NCBI RefSeq assembly: GCF_030345075.1 | Contig: NZ_CP128361.1 | Coordinates: 2,852,001 to 2,916,000 of the forward strand | DNA: 64,000 bases | Source: Solwaraspora sp. WMMA2065 | GTDB taxonomy: Bacteria; Actinomycetota; Actinomycetes; Mycobacteriales; Micromonosporaceae | Direction: 5' to 3' | Made by a program: the position numbers and the translations under genes | The notes under the pieces: model-generated | Told to the model about the DNA's origin: nothing | Databases searched by the model: none | The model's input: the letters and a program-made list of their open reading frames with translations, nothing else | Shown: positions 1 through 8,354 of the stretch, piece after piece | Numbering within the stretch: the first letter of the stretch is position 1 | How the letters are laid out: every line of letters begins with the position of its first letter

Positions 1-665
1 ATCCATGGCCAGCGGCCGGTCGCCCGGACGACCGCGACGGCGTCGTACGCCTCCACGACAGCGCCACCAACTGCGCCCCACACCAAGCCATGCCACACAA
101 GCATCGACCTTTATCAACCTTTCTGGTCCGCCTCATGGCCGCACTGTCCACCATCTCCGGCCGGAACCACCTGGACTCACCCAGACGCGTTCAACGACAC
201 ACGAGAACCACCGAAGGGCATCCGCTGAACCGGCCCCAACCGGCCCTTATCCGACTTCATACCCGGGCCGAGCATCACAACCCAACCGCAGGACAGCACG
301 CATCCACAGTGACGTGTCACGGGATCACCAACATCGGCCAACTCGACAAAAGGACCGCACCGCGTCCCGCCCAGACACGCCCAATGCGTCTTCATCCGCC
401 CGCACTCCACTCACCAGACACGTTGACAAGTTGTCGCAACGAGCAACGGCGTACGGTGTAGTTTTGACCTGATCAGGCATCACAAGCAAGGAACGAGTCG
501 GCTGGCCGACAACGGGGGTCTGTCGTCCGAACGTGGATCTCTTCTTCGTTGAAAGTCATTCAAAGCTCGGGTGCGACGGCTCTGAAGATCTCCCTCAACC
601 CCGCTCACCGTGACATCCATGGGCGTCGACCAATTTCTGAATGGCCCTCCCGCAGTGGGAAACCC
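1..665. other. Left-end region without a convincing gene
   Basis: Long open frames exist on both strands here, but their Arg/Thr/His/Pro-rich translations resemble no protein family I recognise and lack credible ribosome binding sites. Base composition looks less G+C-biased than in the genes to the right. A short perfect hairpin (gtcggctggccgac, near 497-510) and an interrupted inverted repeat (ttgaaagtcattcaa, 549-563) are visible. The stretch could hold the decayed 3' end of a gene or mobile element lying left of the window, but nothing seen here proves that. Confidence 0.4.
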
Positions 666-1445
666 CTACTCGTACTGCTGCCTGGGGGCGTCGATCTGCT
701 GCCACGACTCGACCGCCAGGTAGGGGATGCTGGCCCCGTTCACCGGGTCGGTGCCGATCCGGTCGCTGTACCGGCCGACCACCTCGATCCAGGTGTCCGC
801 CGGCAGCCCGGTCGGGACGCTCCCGTCCATCCCGACCTTGATCGGCCGGCCGTCGGCGGCGCAGCAGGAGAGCACGATCCGGGCCAGCATCGGCTCACCG
901 TCCGGACCGTCGGTGACGAAGCCGGTGAGTCGTACGTTGCGCCCGTCCAGCGACCGACCCTCGTCGAAGATCGCCCGGGAGGCGTAGTCGAGCACGCTGA
1001 TCTCGGCCGGATCGCCGTCCGGCAACGGCGGATAGTCCGACGATGCCTGCTCGCTGCTCAACGCGGTGCCGGCCTGCGCGACGGCGTACGAACCCAGCGC
1101 CGGCGGGGCGACCAGCAGCAGCCCGAGCACCGGCAGGATCAGCAGCCAGCCCACCCTCGGCTCGTGATGGGCGTGGCCGTGGCCGTCGTCGGCGGCGTCG
1201 CCGTGCCCGTCGTCGGTGGCGTGGCCGTGCCCGGCATGTACGCCGACGGCAGGGGCCGGTGTCGACCGACGCCGCAGGTCGTGCCAGAGCGTCATGACCG
1301 CTGCGGCGATCAGCAGCAGGCCGGCGACGATCAGGAACGGCTGCAGCGCCTCCTTGACGTACCGCAGGTACATGTCGGTGACGCTGGCCCGGACCACCGC
1401 GCCACCGAGCAGCAGCAGCACCACACCTTGAGCCTGTTTGTTCAC
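666..1445 (-). CDS. TIGR03943/DUF1980 family putative permease subunit with His-rich loop
   Basis: 259 residues, GTG start at 1445 overlapping the TGA of the upstream permease gene (GTGA), so translation is probably coupled. Two N-terminal membrane segments (about residues 5-25 and 33-52) are followed by a His/Asp-rich cytoplasmic or periplasmic loop (HAGHGHATDDGHG and further His pairs, about 65-92). A third membrane segment lies near 97-117, and a soluble C-terminal domain contains a Cys pair (LSCCAADG). This arrangement is typical of the DUF1980 partner of the pfam03773-type permease. The His-rich loop suggests a divalent metal such as zinc, but the substrate is not shown by sequence. Family assignment is confident; function is inferred. 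Confidence 0.85.
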   Translation of the reverse strand: MNKQAQGVVLLLLGGAVVRASVTDMYLRYVKEALQPFLIVAGLLLIAAAVMTLWHDLRRRSTPAPAVGVHAGHGHATDDGHGDAADDGHGHAHHEPRVGWLLILPVLGLLLVAPPALGSYAVAQAGTALSSEQASSDYPPLPDGDPAEISVLDYASRAIFDEGRSLDGRNVRLTGFVTDGPDGEPMLARIVLSCCAADGRPIKVGMDGSVPTGLPADTWIEVVGRYSDRIGTDPVNGASIPYLAVESWQQIDAPRQQYE

Positions 1446-2539
1446 AGCAGCACCGTCCCCACCGCGACCGCCACCACGATGGCGATCAGGAATGTCGCCG
1501 GAGCGAACCGGTACGCGAATCTGCGCCCGAACGTGCCGGCCTGCATCGAGACAAGTTTCAGGTCGACCATCGGGCCGACGACCAGGAAGACCAGCCGTGA
1601 CGTGAGCGAGAACTGCGACAACGAGGCCGCGACGAAGGCGTCCGCCTCGGAGCAGATCGACAACAGCACGGCGAGTGCGGCGAGCGCCAGGATGGACAGC
1701 ACCGGATTGTCGGCGAGGGTCTGCAACCAGCGCTCCGGCACCAGCACGTTGATACTGGCGGCGGCCATCGCGCCGATCACCAGGAAACCGCCGGCGTGCA
1801 TGATGTCGTGCCGGACCGCCGCCCAGAACGCCCGCGCCCGGGACAGGTCGTCCAGGTCGGGGCGGTGCGGCAGGCGGATCCAGTCGGTGCGACCCAGCCG
1901 CAGCCACAGCCAGCCCATCACGACCGCGACGAGCAGGCTGGCGACACCCCGGCCGACGACCATCTCGGGGTTGTTCGGGAAGGCGACCGCCGTGGCCACC
2001 AGCACGATCGGGTTGATCGCCGGGGCGGCGAGCAGGAAGGCCAACGCGGCGGCCGGCGCGACGCCCCGCCGGATCAGCGACCCGGCGATCGGCACCGAAC
2101 CGCACTCGCAGCCGGGCAACACCACCCCGGCGGCGCTGGCCACCGGCACCGCCAGCGCCGGGTGTTTCGGCAGCGCCTTCGCCCAGAACGACCTGGGTAC
2201 GAAGACCGCGATCACCGCGGAGAGCACCACCCCGAAGACCAGGAACGGCATCGCCTGGACCATCACCGACACGAAGACCGTGGTCCAGGTCTGCAGCCGG
2301 GGGTCGGAGATCAGGTTGGCCAACGGCTCGCGGAAGATCACCAGCCCGATCAGCAGGAAGGCGAGCACCTCCACCGAGCCGACCCGGTCACCGAACAGTC
2401 GGCGTCGGGGCGGACGCGGGCCACCGGGCGGTCCGGCGCCGCCGCCGGACCCGGGCAGGTCGTCGTCGGCCGGCGCGGCCCAGTCGATGTCGTCGCCTGG
2501 GCGCGTCCGACGCGTCGCGGTGCGATCGGCAGCGGTCAC
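1442..2539 (-). CDS. Permease, ArsP/DUF318 type (pfam03773-like)
   Basis: 365-residue multi-spanning membrane protein and first gene of a two-gene unit with the DUF1980 protein. Start chosen at GTG 2539, preceded by GAGGGG 11 bases upstream. An in-frame start farther upstream at 2692 would overlap the TPP riboswitch of the divergent operon and adds a segment that looks non-coding. Family hallmarks are PGCECGSVPIAGSLI, the APAINPIVL segment and the SEADAFVAASL segment, all in membrane helices. The N-terminal 50 residues are charged and Gly/Pro-rich. Members with a DUF1980 partner are thought to move metals or other small solutes. A 19-bp inverted repeat (gtgaa-N9-ttcac, 2563-2581) lies in the leader and could be an operator. 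Confidence 0.85.
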   Translation of the reverse strand: MTAADRTATRRTRPGDDIDWAAPADDDLPGSGGGAGPPGGPRPPRRRLFGDRVGSVEVLAFLLIGLVIFREPLANLISDPRLQTWTTVFVSVMVQAMPFLVFGVVLSAVIAVFVPRSFWAKALPKHPALAVPVASAAGVVLPGCECGSVPIAGSLIRRGVAPAAALAFLLAAPAINPIVLVATAVAFPNNPEMVVGRGVASLLVAVVMGWLWLRLGRTDWIRLPHRPDLDDLSRARAFWAAVRHDIMHAGGFLVIGAMAAASINVLVPERWLQTLADNPVLSILALAALAVLLSICSEADAFVAASLSQFSLTSRLVFLVVGPMVDLKLVSMQAGTFGRRFAYRFAPATFLIAIVVAVAVGTVLL

Positions 2540-2627
2540 GGCGGGCTGGTCCCCTCGCTGGTGTGAAGGCGGGCAGTTCACGATAACCCGCGCAGGGGTG
2601 CCCGCCACCACACCGGGACTCGACCAC

Positions 2628-2656
2628 TGTCGGTGCGGTGCCACCGGTGCTAGCGT
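2628..2656 (+). promoter_or_regulatory. Candidate promoter of the ykoEDC operon
   Basis: A -35-like CTGTCG (2628-2633) and a -10-like TAGCGT (2651-2656) are separated by 17 bases. This would place the transcript start just before the TPP riboswitch. The -10 fits the TANNNT actinobacterial consensus and the -35 is weak. Prediction only. Confidence 0.5.
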
Positions 2657-2673
2657 CAGTGGCACAACCTGAT

Positions 2674-2760
<87 letters not shown>

Positions 2761-2772
2761 TTGGAGCGACGT

Positions 2773-3372
2773 ATGACGCAGCAATCTATGCCCGCCGACC
2801 GTAGCTGGCGGACCGTCGACATCGTGGTCGCCTCGGTGATCGCGGTCGCGTTCGGGGTGGTCTTCTGGCTGTGGGGACTGATCTGGACCGCCACCGAGGC
2901 CGCGTTCACCTTCTTCCCGCCCGCTCAGGCAGTGCTGTACGGGGTGTGGCTGGTGCCGGCTGTGCTCGGCGCGCTGGTGATCCGCAAGCCGGGGGCCGCG
3001 CTGTTCTGCGAGCTGGTCGCAGCGGTCGTCTCGGCGGCGTTGGGCAGCCAGTGGGGTGCCGTGGTGATCGTGCAGGGGCTGGCCCAGGGGGTCGGTGCCG
3101 AGCTGGTGTTCCTGGCGGTGGCGTACCGCTCGTTCCGGCTGCCGGTGGCGCTGACCGCCGGGGCCACCGCCGGGCTCGGCGCGGCGATCTTCGACCAGAT
3201 CCGCTACTACGCGCCGTACGACCTGGTCAGTTTCCGGATTCCGATCTTCATCGTCACTGTGGTCAGCGCGATCGTGCTGGCCGGTGCCGGCAGCGTGGCG
3301 CTGACCCGGGCACTGGCCCGCACCGGGGTGCTCGACCGGTTCCCCGCCGGCCGCGACCGCACCACGGTGTGA
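2773..3372 (+). CDS. ykoE: ECF transporter substrate-binding (S) component, YkoE family
   Basis: 199 residues with about five or six hydrophobic segments beginning at residue 16, matching the YkoE-type S component that captures thiamine or hydroxymethylpyrimidine. ATG at 2773 is chosen over an in-frame TTG at 2761 because GGAG sits 6 bases before the ATG. It is the first gene of a three-gene ECF transporter unit (S, duplicated ATPase, T) directly under a TPP riboswitch, so the substrate assignment rests on family and regulation together. Characteristic features include the WGLIW-TEAAFTFFPPAQ region after helix 1 and the FDQIRYYAPYDL segment near residue 140. Confidence 0.92.
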   Translation: MTQQSMPADRSWRTVDIVVASVIAVAFGVVFWLWGLIWTATEAAFTFFPPAQAVLYGVWLVPAVLGALVIRKPGAALFCELVAAVVSAALGSQWGAVVIVQGLAQGVGAELVFLAVAYRSFRLPVALTAGATAGLGAAIFDQIRYYAPYDLVSFRIPIFIVTVVSAIVLAGAGSVALTRALARTGVLDRFPAGRDRTTV

Positions 3373-3394
3373 CCCGGCCAGGGCCGGCCGGGTC

Positions 3395-4819
3395 GTGAGC
3401 CGGCTGGAGCTGCGCGGGTTCGGCTGGCGGCACGCCGGCCGCCGGGCCTGGGCGGTCCGTGACGTCGAGCTGAGCGTCGACGCCGGCGAACGGGTCCTAC
3501 TGCTCGGGCCGTCGGGGGCCGGCAAGAGCACGCTGCTGGCGGCGATCGCCGGGTTGCTGCCGGCCGACTCGGGCGAGCAGGCCGGCACCGTCACCGTCGA
3601 CGGGCTCGACCCGCGCAAGGCCCGCGAGCGGGTCGGCATCGTCTTCCAGGACCCGCAGAGCCAGCTGGTCATGGCGCGCAGCGGCGACGACGTCGCGTTC
3701 GGGCTGGAGAACCGGGGCGTGCCGGCCGAGCAGATCTGGCCACGGGTGGACGCCGCGCTGGCCCGGGTCGGTTTCCGCTACGGCCGGGACCGGCCGACTG
3801 CCGCGCTGTCCGGCGGCGAGCAGCAGCGGCTGGCCCTGGCCGGGGCGCTCGCCCTGCGGCCGGGTCTGCTGCTGCTGGACGAACCGACCGCGAACCTCGA
3901 CCCGGCCGGCGCCGACCTGGTCCGCGACGCCGTCGCCGGGGCGCTCGACGGGGACCGGGACACCACGCTGGTGATCGTCGAGCACCGGGTGGCGCAGGCG
4001 CTGCCGCTGGTCGACCGGGTGGTGGTGCTGTCCGCCGGTGGCGGCGTGCGGGCCGACGGCAAGCCGGACGAGATCTTCGACCGGTACGGCGGGCAACTGG
4101 CCGCCGACGGTGTCTGGGTGCCGGACCAGCCGTTGCCGCAGCGCGGTGGTTCCGCCGCCCCGGCCGGTGAGCCGCTGCTGATCGCCGACCGGGTCGGGCT
4201 GGTGCCCCGGCTCGCCCCGCTCGCCGACGAGGTGCCGGTACGCGGCGGCGAGGCACTGGCCGTGCTGGGGCCCAACGGCGCCGGCAAGACCACGCTGGCC
4301 CTGCTGCTCGGCGGGCTGGTCGCGGCCACCGACGGAGCGGTCCGGGCCACCGCCGCGTTGACCGGCGACGGCCGGGTCGGCCCGGCCCCGCACCGGTGGC
4401 AGGCACCGGAGCTGGTCCGCCGGATCGGCAACGTGTTCCAGAACCCGGAGCACCAGTTCGTTGCCACCACGGTGGCCGACGAGCTGGCCCTCGGCCCGCG
4501 CCGCTGCGGGCTGGCGGAGTCGGCCGTCGCGCCGGTGGTCGACGAGTTGCTGCACCGGCTGCGGCTGGACCGGTTGGCGGCTGCCAACCCGTACACCCTG
4601 TCCGGTGGTGAGGCGCGGCGGCTGAGTGTGGCGACCGCCCTGGCCACCGCGCCCCGCCTGCTGGTGCTCGACGAGCCGACGTTCGGCCAGGACCGGCGCA
4701 CCTGGCTCGAACTGGTCGCGCTGCTCGGTGAGCTGCGCGACGCCGGGCACGGGATCGTGACGGTGACCCACGACGTCGACCTCGTCGCCGCCCTCGCCGA
4801 CCGGCGGTTGACCCTGTGA
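3395..4819 (+). CDS. ykoD: ECF transporter duplicated ATPase, YkoD family
   Basis: 474 residues, GTG start. Two ABC ATPase domains are fused in one chain. The first has Walker A GPSGAGKSTLL (about residue 38), signature LSGGEQQRLALAG and Walker B LLLLDEPTANLD. The second has Walker A GPNGAGKTTLALL (about 290), signature LSGGEARRLSVA and Walker B LLVLDEPTFGQD. The fused pair replaces the separate EcfA1/EcfA2 subunits and energises uptake with YkoE and YkoC. Its stop codon overlaps the next start (GTGA at 4816-4819), so the three genes are tightly coupled. Confidence 0.95.
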   Translation: MSRLELRGFGWRHAGRRAWAVRDVELSVDAGERVLLLGPSGAGKSTLLAAIAGLLPADSGEQAGTVTVDGLDPRKARERVGIVFQDPQSQLVMARSGDDVAFGLENRGVPAEQIWPRVDAALARVGFRYGRDRPTAALSGGEQQRLALAGALALRPGLLLLDEPTANLDPAGADLVRDAVAGALDGDRDTTLVIVEHRVAQALPLVDRVVVLSAGGGVRADGKPDEIFDRYGGQLAADGVWVPDQPLPQRGGSAAPAGEPLLIADRVGLVPRLAPLADEVPVRGGEALAVLGPNGAGKTTLALLLGGLVAATDGAVRATAALTGDGRVGPAPHRWQAPELVRRIGNVFQNPEHQFVATTVADELALGPRRCGLAESAVAPVVDELLHRLRLDRLAAANPYTLSGGEARRLSVATALATAPRLLVLDEPTFGQDRRTWLELVALLGELRDAGHGIVTVTHDVDLVAALADRRLTL

Positions 4820-5640
4820 GCCGGCCGGCGGCTGACCCTGTGATCGGCGAACCGGACGGCACCAAGAAGACGGCGCCGCTGGCCCGCCGCAACCCGGTGG
4901 CGAAGCTCGCCGCCGCGCTGGTCTTCTCGGTGCTGCTGCTGGCCACCCTGGACCCGCTGGCGCCGGCCGTCGCGATCGCAGTCGAGCTCGCCGTGGTCCC
5001 GCTGTTCGGGCTGGGCTACCGTGCCCTGCTGCGCCGAATGGCGCCGCTGCTGCTGAGCGCCGCCGGTGTGCTGGTCACCCTGACGCTGTTCGCCGCCGAA
5101 CGGACCGGCCCGGTGCTGCTCGCCGCCGGCCCGGTGCTGGTCACCAGCGGCGTACTGGTCACCGCACTCGGGCTGGCGTTGCGCCTGCTGGCCGTGGCGC
5201 TGCCCGGGGTGCTGGTCTTCGCCACCACCGACCCGACCGACCTGGCCGACGCCCTGGTGCAGAACGTCAAGGCCCCGCCCCGGTTCGCGATCGGGGCGCT
5301 CGCCGCGTTCCGGCTGGTGCCGATGCTGGCCGCCGAGTGGCAGCTGCTGGCGATGGCCCGCCGGGCCCGGGGCATCGACGCGGGCCGCAACCCGGTGCGC
5401 CGGCTCCGGTTGTTCGCGGCGACCGCCTTCGGGCTGCTGGTCCTGGCGATCCGCCGGGGCACCCGGCTGGCCACCGCGATGGACGCCCGGGGGTTCGACG
5501 CCGGCATCCCCCGGACCAGCGCCCGGCGGCAACGGTTCGGGGCGGCCGACGCGGCTCTGGTCGCCGGTGCCGCGATCGCAGCCGGAGGGTCGCTGGCGGT
5601 CAGTCTCGCCGCCGGGGTCTTCCGCCCGGTGATCGGCTGA
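4816..5640 (+). CDS. ykoC: ECF transporter transmembrane (T) component, YkoC family
   Basis: 274 residues, GTG start overlapping the ATPase stop. Hydrophobic helices run from about residue 30 to 110 and again near the C-terminus. The coupling region carries RRARGIDAGR (about residue 190) and DARGFDAGI (about 225), the A-R-G motifs by which EcfT proteins contact the ATPases. It should form the membrane scaffold joining the YkoE S component to the duplicated YkoD ATPase, completing a TPP-regulated vitamin importer. Confidence 0.92.
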   Translation: MSRPAADPVIGEPDGTKKTAPLARRNPVAKLAAALVFSVLLLATLDPLAPAVAIAVELAVVPLFGLGYRALLRRMAPLLLSAAGVLVTLTLFAAERTGPVLLAAGPVLVTSGVLVTALGLALRLLAVALPGVLVFATTDPTDLADALVQNVKAPPRFAIGALAAFRLVPMLAAEWQLLAMARRARGIDAGRNPVRRLRLFAATAFGLLVLAIRRGTRLATAMDARGFDAGIPRTSARRQRFGAADAALVAGAAIAAGGSLAVSLAAGVFRPVIG

Positions 5641-5818
5641 TCCTGGCCCGGCCACCCCCCCGGCACAAAGATCAGCAGGTCACGCCAGATGCCACAGATG
5701 CATACATGGCAACACCTTCACGACACGTGCGCCGCAACGACGGCAGCACGTCGCCTGCTGTTTCCCCACCTCCACGAGATTGACCGCGACAAAAGTTGAT
5801 CTGGGAGGCGGAACAGGG

Positions 5819-7528
5819 ATGGGACACCACCACCATCACCACCACGACCACGCAGCGAGCGGTGCCGACGTACCGGCACCGCTCGACCTGTCGGTGCCGG
5901 ACGCCGAACTGTCGCCGACCGAGGCGTCCCGGCGTACCTTCCTGCGCAACGCCGGGCTGCTCGGAGCCGGCGCGGCCGCGTCGTCGGTGCTGGCCGGCGG
6001 ACACGCCGCGCACGCCGCACCGGCCAACGACCACAGCGGCGGCACCGGCGGTGGCCAGGCCAACGACGGCGAGTTCGTCTGGCTGGCCGGCGACCACCAC
6101 ATCCACACCCAGTACAGCTCGGACGCCATGTACCGGGTGGTCGACCAGGCCAAGCACGCCCGCGCGTACGGTCTGGACTGGATCGTCATCACCGACCACG
6201 GCAACGCCACCCACTCCCGCATCGGGGTGGAGAAGGTCAACCCGGACATCGTCGAAACCCGCAAGGAAATCAAGGACCTGCTGATCTACCAGGGCCTGGA
6301 GTGGAACATCCCATCCGCCGAGCACGGCACGGTCTTCGTCCAGCCGGGGCCGAACGAGGTCGCCGTACTCAAGCAGTTCGAGACCGACTACGACGGTTCG
6401 GTGAACGGCACCAGCAGCCCGAGCCCGGCCAACGAGGCGCTCGCCATCGCCGGCATCAAGTTCCTCGGTGACGAGGTCCGCCGGCGCCGCATCGGCGGTG
6501 CGCTGTTCCTGGCCAACCACCCGTCCCGGCGGGGCGTCGACTCGCCGCACGAGGTGCGGGCCTGGCGCGACGCCGACCCGACCGTGGCGGTCGGTATGGA
6601 GGGCGCGCCCGGTCACCAGGCCTCCAGCCTGCCGGCACCAAACGGCCCGGGTCGTGGTCGCGGCTACTACGAGGGCAGCCCGTCGGCGGCGTCGTTCCCC
6701 GGCTACCCGTTGGAGAGCTACCGCACCTGGGGCGGGTTCGACTGGATGACCTCCACCGTGGGCGGGCTGTGGGACAGCCTGCTCGCCGAGGGCAAGCCGT
6801 GGTGGATCAGCGCCAACTCCGACTCGCACATCAACTACCTGGGTACGTCGATGCGCGGGCCGGACAGCGACTTCAACGCCAACGGCAAGTACAACGACCC
6901 GGTGTACGGGCCGCTGATCACCACCGCCGGTGACTTCTGGCCGGGCCAGTACAGCCGTACCCACGTCGGCGCGCAGGCGTTCGGCTACCGCGCCGTGATG
7001 GACGCCATCCGGGCCGGCCGGGTCTGGGTCGACCACGGCGGTCTGATCCGGGGCTTGGGCATGCGGGTCCGCCGGCTCAACGACCAGCGGCCGGGTGCCG
7101 GTGCTACCCTCGGCGGTACGTTGAAGATCAAGAGTGGTACGTCGGTCGTGGTGACCCTCGACATCGATCTGGCGACCGTGCCGAACTGGGCGCAGTTCGT
7201 GCCAAAGCTGGCTCGGGTGGACCTGATCGTCGGCGACGTCACCGGACCGGTCACCGACCAGGACGCCTTCACCGCCCCGACCACCCGGGTCGCCGCCTCG
7301 TTCGAGGTGCAGCCGGGCCGCAAGCGGGTGTCGTTCAGCTACCCGCTGGGCCGGGTGGACCGACCGATGTACGTCCGGGTCCGCGGCACCGACGGCAACC
7401 GCAGCGCGCCCGGTCTGATGGGTGCGGCGGTCGACCCGCACGGCCCGGCGATGGACGTGCTCGGCGACGCCGACCCGTGGCTGGACCTGTGGTTCTACGG
7501 CAACCCGATCTGGGTCCTGCCATCCTGA
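5819..7528 (+). CDS. Tat-exported PHP-domain metal-dependent phosphoesterase-like protein
   Basis: 569 residues. ATG at 5819 is preceded by GGGAGG about 10 bases upstream, which favours it over an in-frame TTG at 5780. The chain opens with MGHHHHHHHDH, then a twin-arginine signal (SRRTFLRNAGLLGAG, about residues 38-52, followed by a hydrophobic stretch and an Ala-X-Ala-type cleavage region). The mature part has PHP-domain metal motifs DHHIHTQYSSDA, ITDHGNATH, LANHPSRRG and SANSDSHINY. PHP proteins are metal-dependent phosphoesterases; the substrate is unknown. Natural His runs ahead of a Tat signal are unusual and may help load metal in the cytoplasm before export, which is inference. Confidence 0.85.
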   Translation: MGHHHHHHHDHAASGADVPAPLDLSVPDAELSPTEASRRTFLRNAGLLGAGAAASSVLAGGHAAHAAPANDHSGGTGGGQANDGEFVWLAGDHHIHTQYSSDAMYRVVDQAKHARAYGLDWIVITDHGNATHSRIGVEKVNPDIVETRKEIKDLLIYQGLEWNIPSAEHGTVFVQPGPNEVAVLKQFETDYDGSVNGTSSPSPANEALAIAGIKFLGDEVRRRRIGGALFLANHPSRRGVDSPHEVRAWRDADPTVAVGMEGAPGHQASSLPAPNGPGRGRGYYEGSPSAASFPGYPLESYRTWGGFDWMTSTVGGLWDSLLAEGKPWWISANSDSHINYLGTSMRGPDSDFNANGKYNDPVYGPLITTAGDFWPGQYSRTHVGAQAFGYRAVMDAIRAGRVWVDHGGLIRGLGMRVRRLNDQRPGAGATLGGTLKIKSGTSVVVTLDIDLATVPNWAQFVPKLARVDLIVGDVTGPVTDQDAFTAPTTRVAASFEVQPGRKRVSFSYPLGRVDRPMYVRVRGTDGNRSAPGLMGAAVDPHGPAMDVLGDADPWLDLWFYGNPIWVLPS

Positions 7529-7539
7529 CCGCCACCGCC

Positions 7540-8049
7540 GTGACAGTCATCGGAATCAGCCTGGGGCACGCCGACGACGCCGCCGCCGAACACTGGCTGC
7601 ACGACGTCGTCGGCGTGGCCGACCTGCCCGACCTCGTCGCCTGCACCCATCTGGTGCGGACACCGAGGCCACACGTGGCGATCAGCCTGGCCGCCCCCGA
7701 CGGGCTGCCCGACCTGCCCGCCACCCCGGCCGATCTGGTCCCGGCGGCGGAGCTCGCCGCCGACGAACACCGGGCCGGCCGGTCCGGGCGGGCAGTGCGC
7801 TACCCCGGGGTCGACCGTCTGGTCGGCACACTCACCGTCGCGGAGCTGCTCGAACTCAGCGCGATCGAGCAGGTCATCATGCTCGGCGGCGCGGTTCCGG
7901 AGCCGGAGACGCCGGTGCAGACCCGGGACTTCGTCCGGCCGCAGTGGATCAACGGAGTGCTCACGTTGATCACCACTCCGGTCGGACCGGGGCGGATCGG
8001 GCCGTTCGAGCTGCCCGACCCGACCCCGTGCTGCGCCGACAAGCACTGA
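7540..8049 (+). CDS. Hypothetical protein downstream of the PHP gene
   Basis: 169 residues, GTG start at 7540, 11 bases after the PHP gene stop, so probably co-transcribed. No family is recognised. The chain looks soluble and mixed alpha/beta, with no signal peptide or membrane segment, and ends in a Cys pair followed by Ala-Asp-Lys-His. Strong codon bias and a terminator right after the stop support it being a real gene. Upstream in-frame starts exist but would overlap the PHP coding sequence. Confidence 0.65.
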   Translation: MTVIGISLGHADDAAAEHWLHDVVGVADLPDLVACTHLVRTPRPHVAISLAAPDGLPDLPATPADLVPAAELAADEHRAGRSGRAVRYPGVDRLVGTLTVAELLELSAIEQVIMLGGAVPEPETPVQTRDFVRPQWINGVLTLITTPVGPGRIGPFELPDPTPCCADKH

Positions 8050-8083
8050 CCGTACGCCTCACCTATCCAGAATCACCTATCCA

Positions 8084-8124
8084 GCCTCCGGCGCTGGTCA
8101 CATCCTGTGGCCAGCGCCGGAGGC
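8084..8124 (+). terminator. Terminator hairpin after the PHP/hypothetical unit
   Basis: A perfect 14-bp inverted repeat (gcctccggcgctgg / ccagcgccggaggc, arms 8084-8097 and 8111-8124) with a 13-nt loop lies 35 bases after the stop at 8049. No T-run follows, as is usual in actinomycetes. Confidence 0.8.
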
Positions 8125-8157
8125 AGTCTCATGCTCGACGGCCTTCCCTTGCCGGAG

Positions 8158-8219
8158 CCGCGAGGTGAGGCTGACGCACGTCATTTCGCGTTTTGAGGTG
8201 CGTCAGCCTCACCTCGCGG
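8158..8219. terminator. Long perfect palindrome, probable bidirectional terminator
   Basis: 22-bp perfect arms (8158-8179 and 8198-8219) flank an 18-nt loop between convergent genes. The stop codon of the leftward 45-residue protein (8209-8211) lies inside the right arm. The stem also contains the string aggtgaggctgac, which partly resembles an IdeR/DmdR iron box, but no gene start lies nearby, so a terminator role fits better. Confidence 0.65.
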
Positions 8220-8346
8220 GCGGTGGAGTGGTGGTCAGTTCGCCGCACCGAGGGCACCAGCGACTCTTGACTCGGAATGAGAACAGCCCGGCGAGGAAAC
8301 CGAGTAACGCCGCGCTGGTCAACGCGCAGATGTCCATGATCCTCAT
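8209..8346 (-). CDS. 45-residue membrane microprotein with CPRC zinc-knuckle half
   Basis: The chain has a short N-terminus, one hydrophobic helix (about residues 6-24), a basic turn (RVKSRW) and CPRCGE, then a Thr/Pro tail. The ATG at 8346 lies 8 bases after the stop of the preceding leftward gene, and AGAGAAG upstream may serve as ribosome binding site. Similar tiny helix-plus-CxxC proteins occur in actinomycete accessory regions; the function is unknown. It is the last gene of a three-gene leftward unit (161, 91 and 45 residues), and its stop codon is embedded in the terminator palindrome. Usual relatives, as I recall them, carry a second CxxC, absent here, so the C-terminus may be truncated. 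Confidence 0.6.
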   Translation of the reverse strand: MRIMDICALTSAALLGFLAGLFSFRVKSRWCPRCGELTTTPPPAR

Positions 8347-8354
8347 TGACTTCT

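Noticed and set aside
5-472. 155-codon rightward frame at the left end
   Set aside because: Composition (Arg, Thr, Pro, His) and lack of any motif or ribosome binding site make it look like chance coding.
549-2672. Long rightward open frame of over 700 codons opposite the permease pair
   Set aside because: It is antisense to two well-recognised membrane protein genes, is Arg/Pro/His-rich without any family pattern, and results from the high G+C third positions of the opposite strand.
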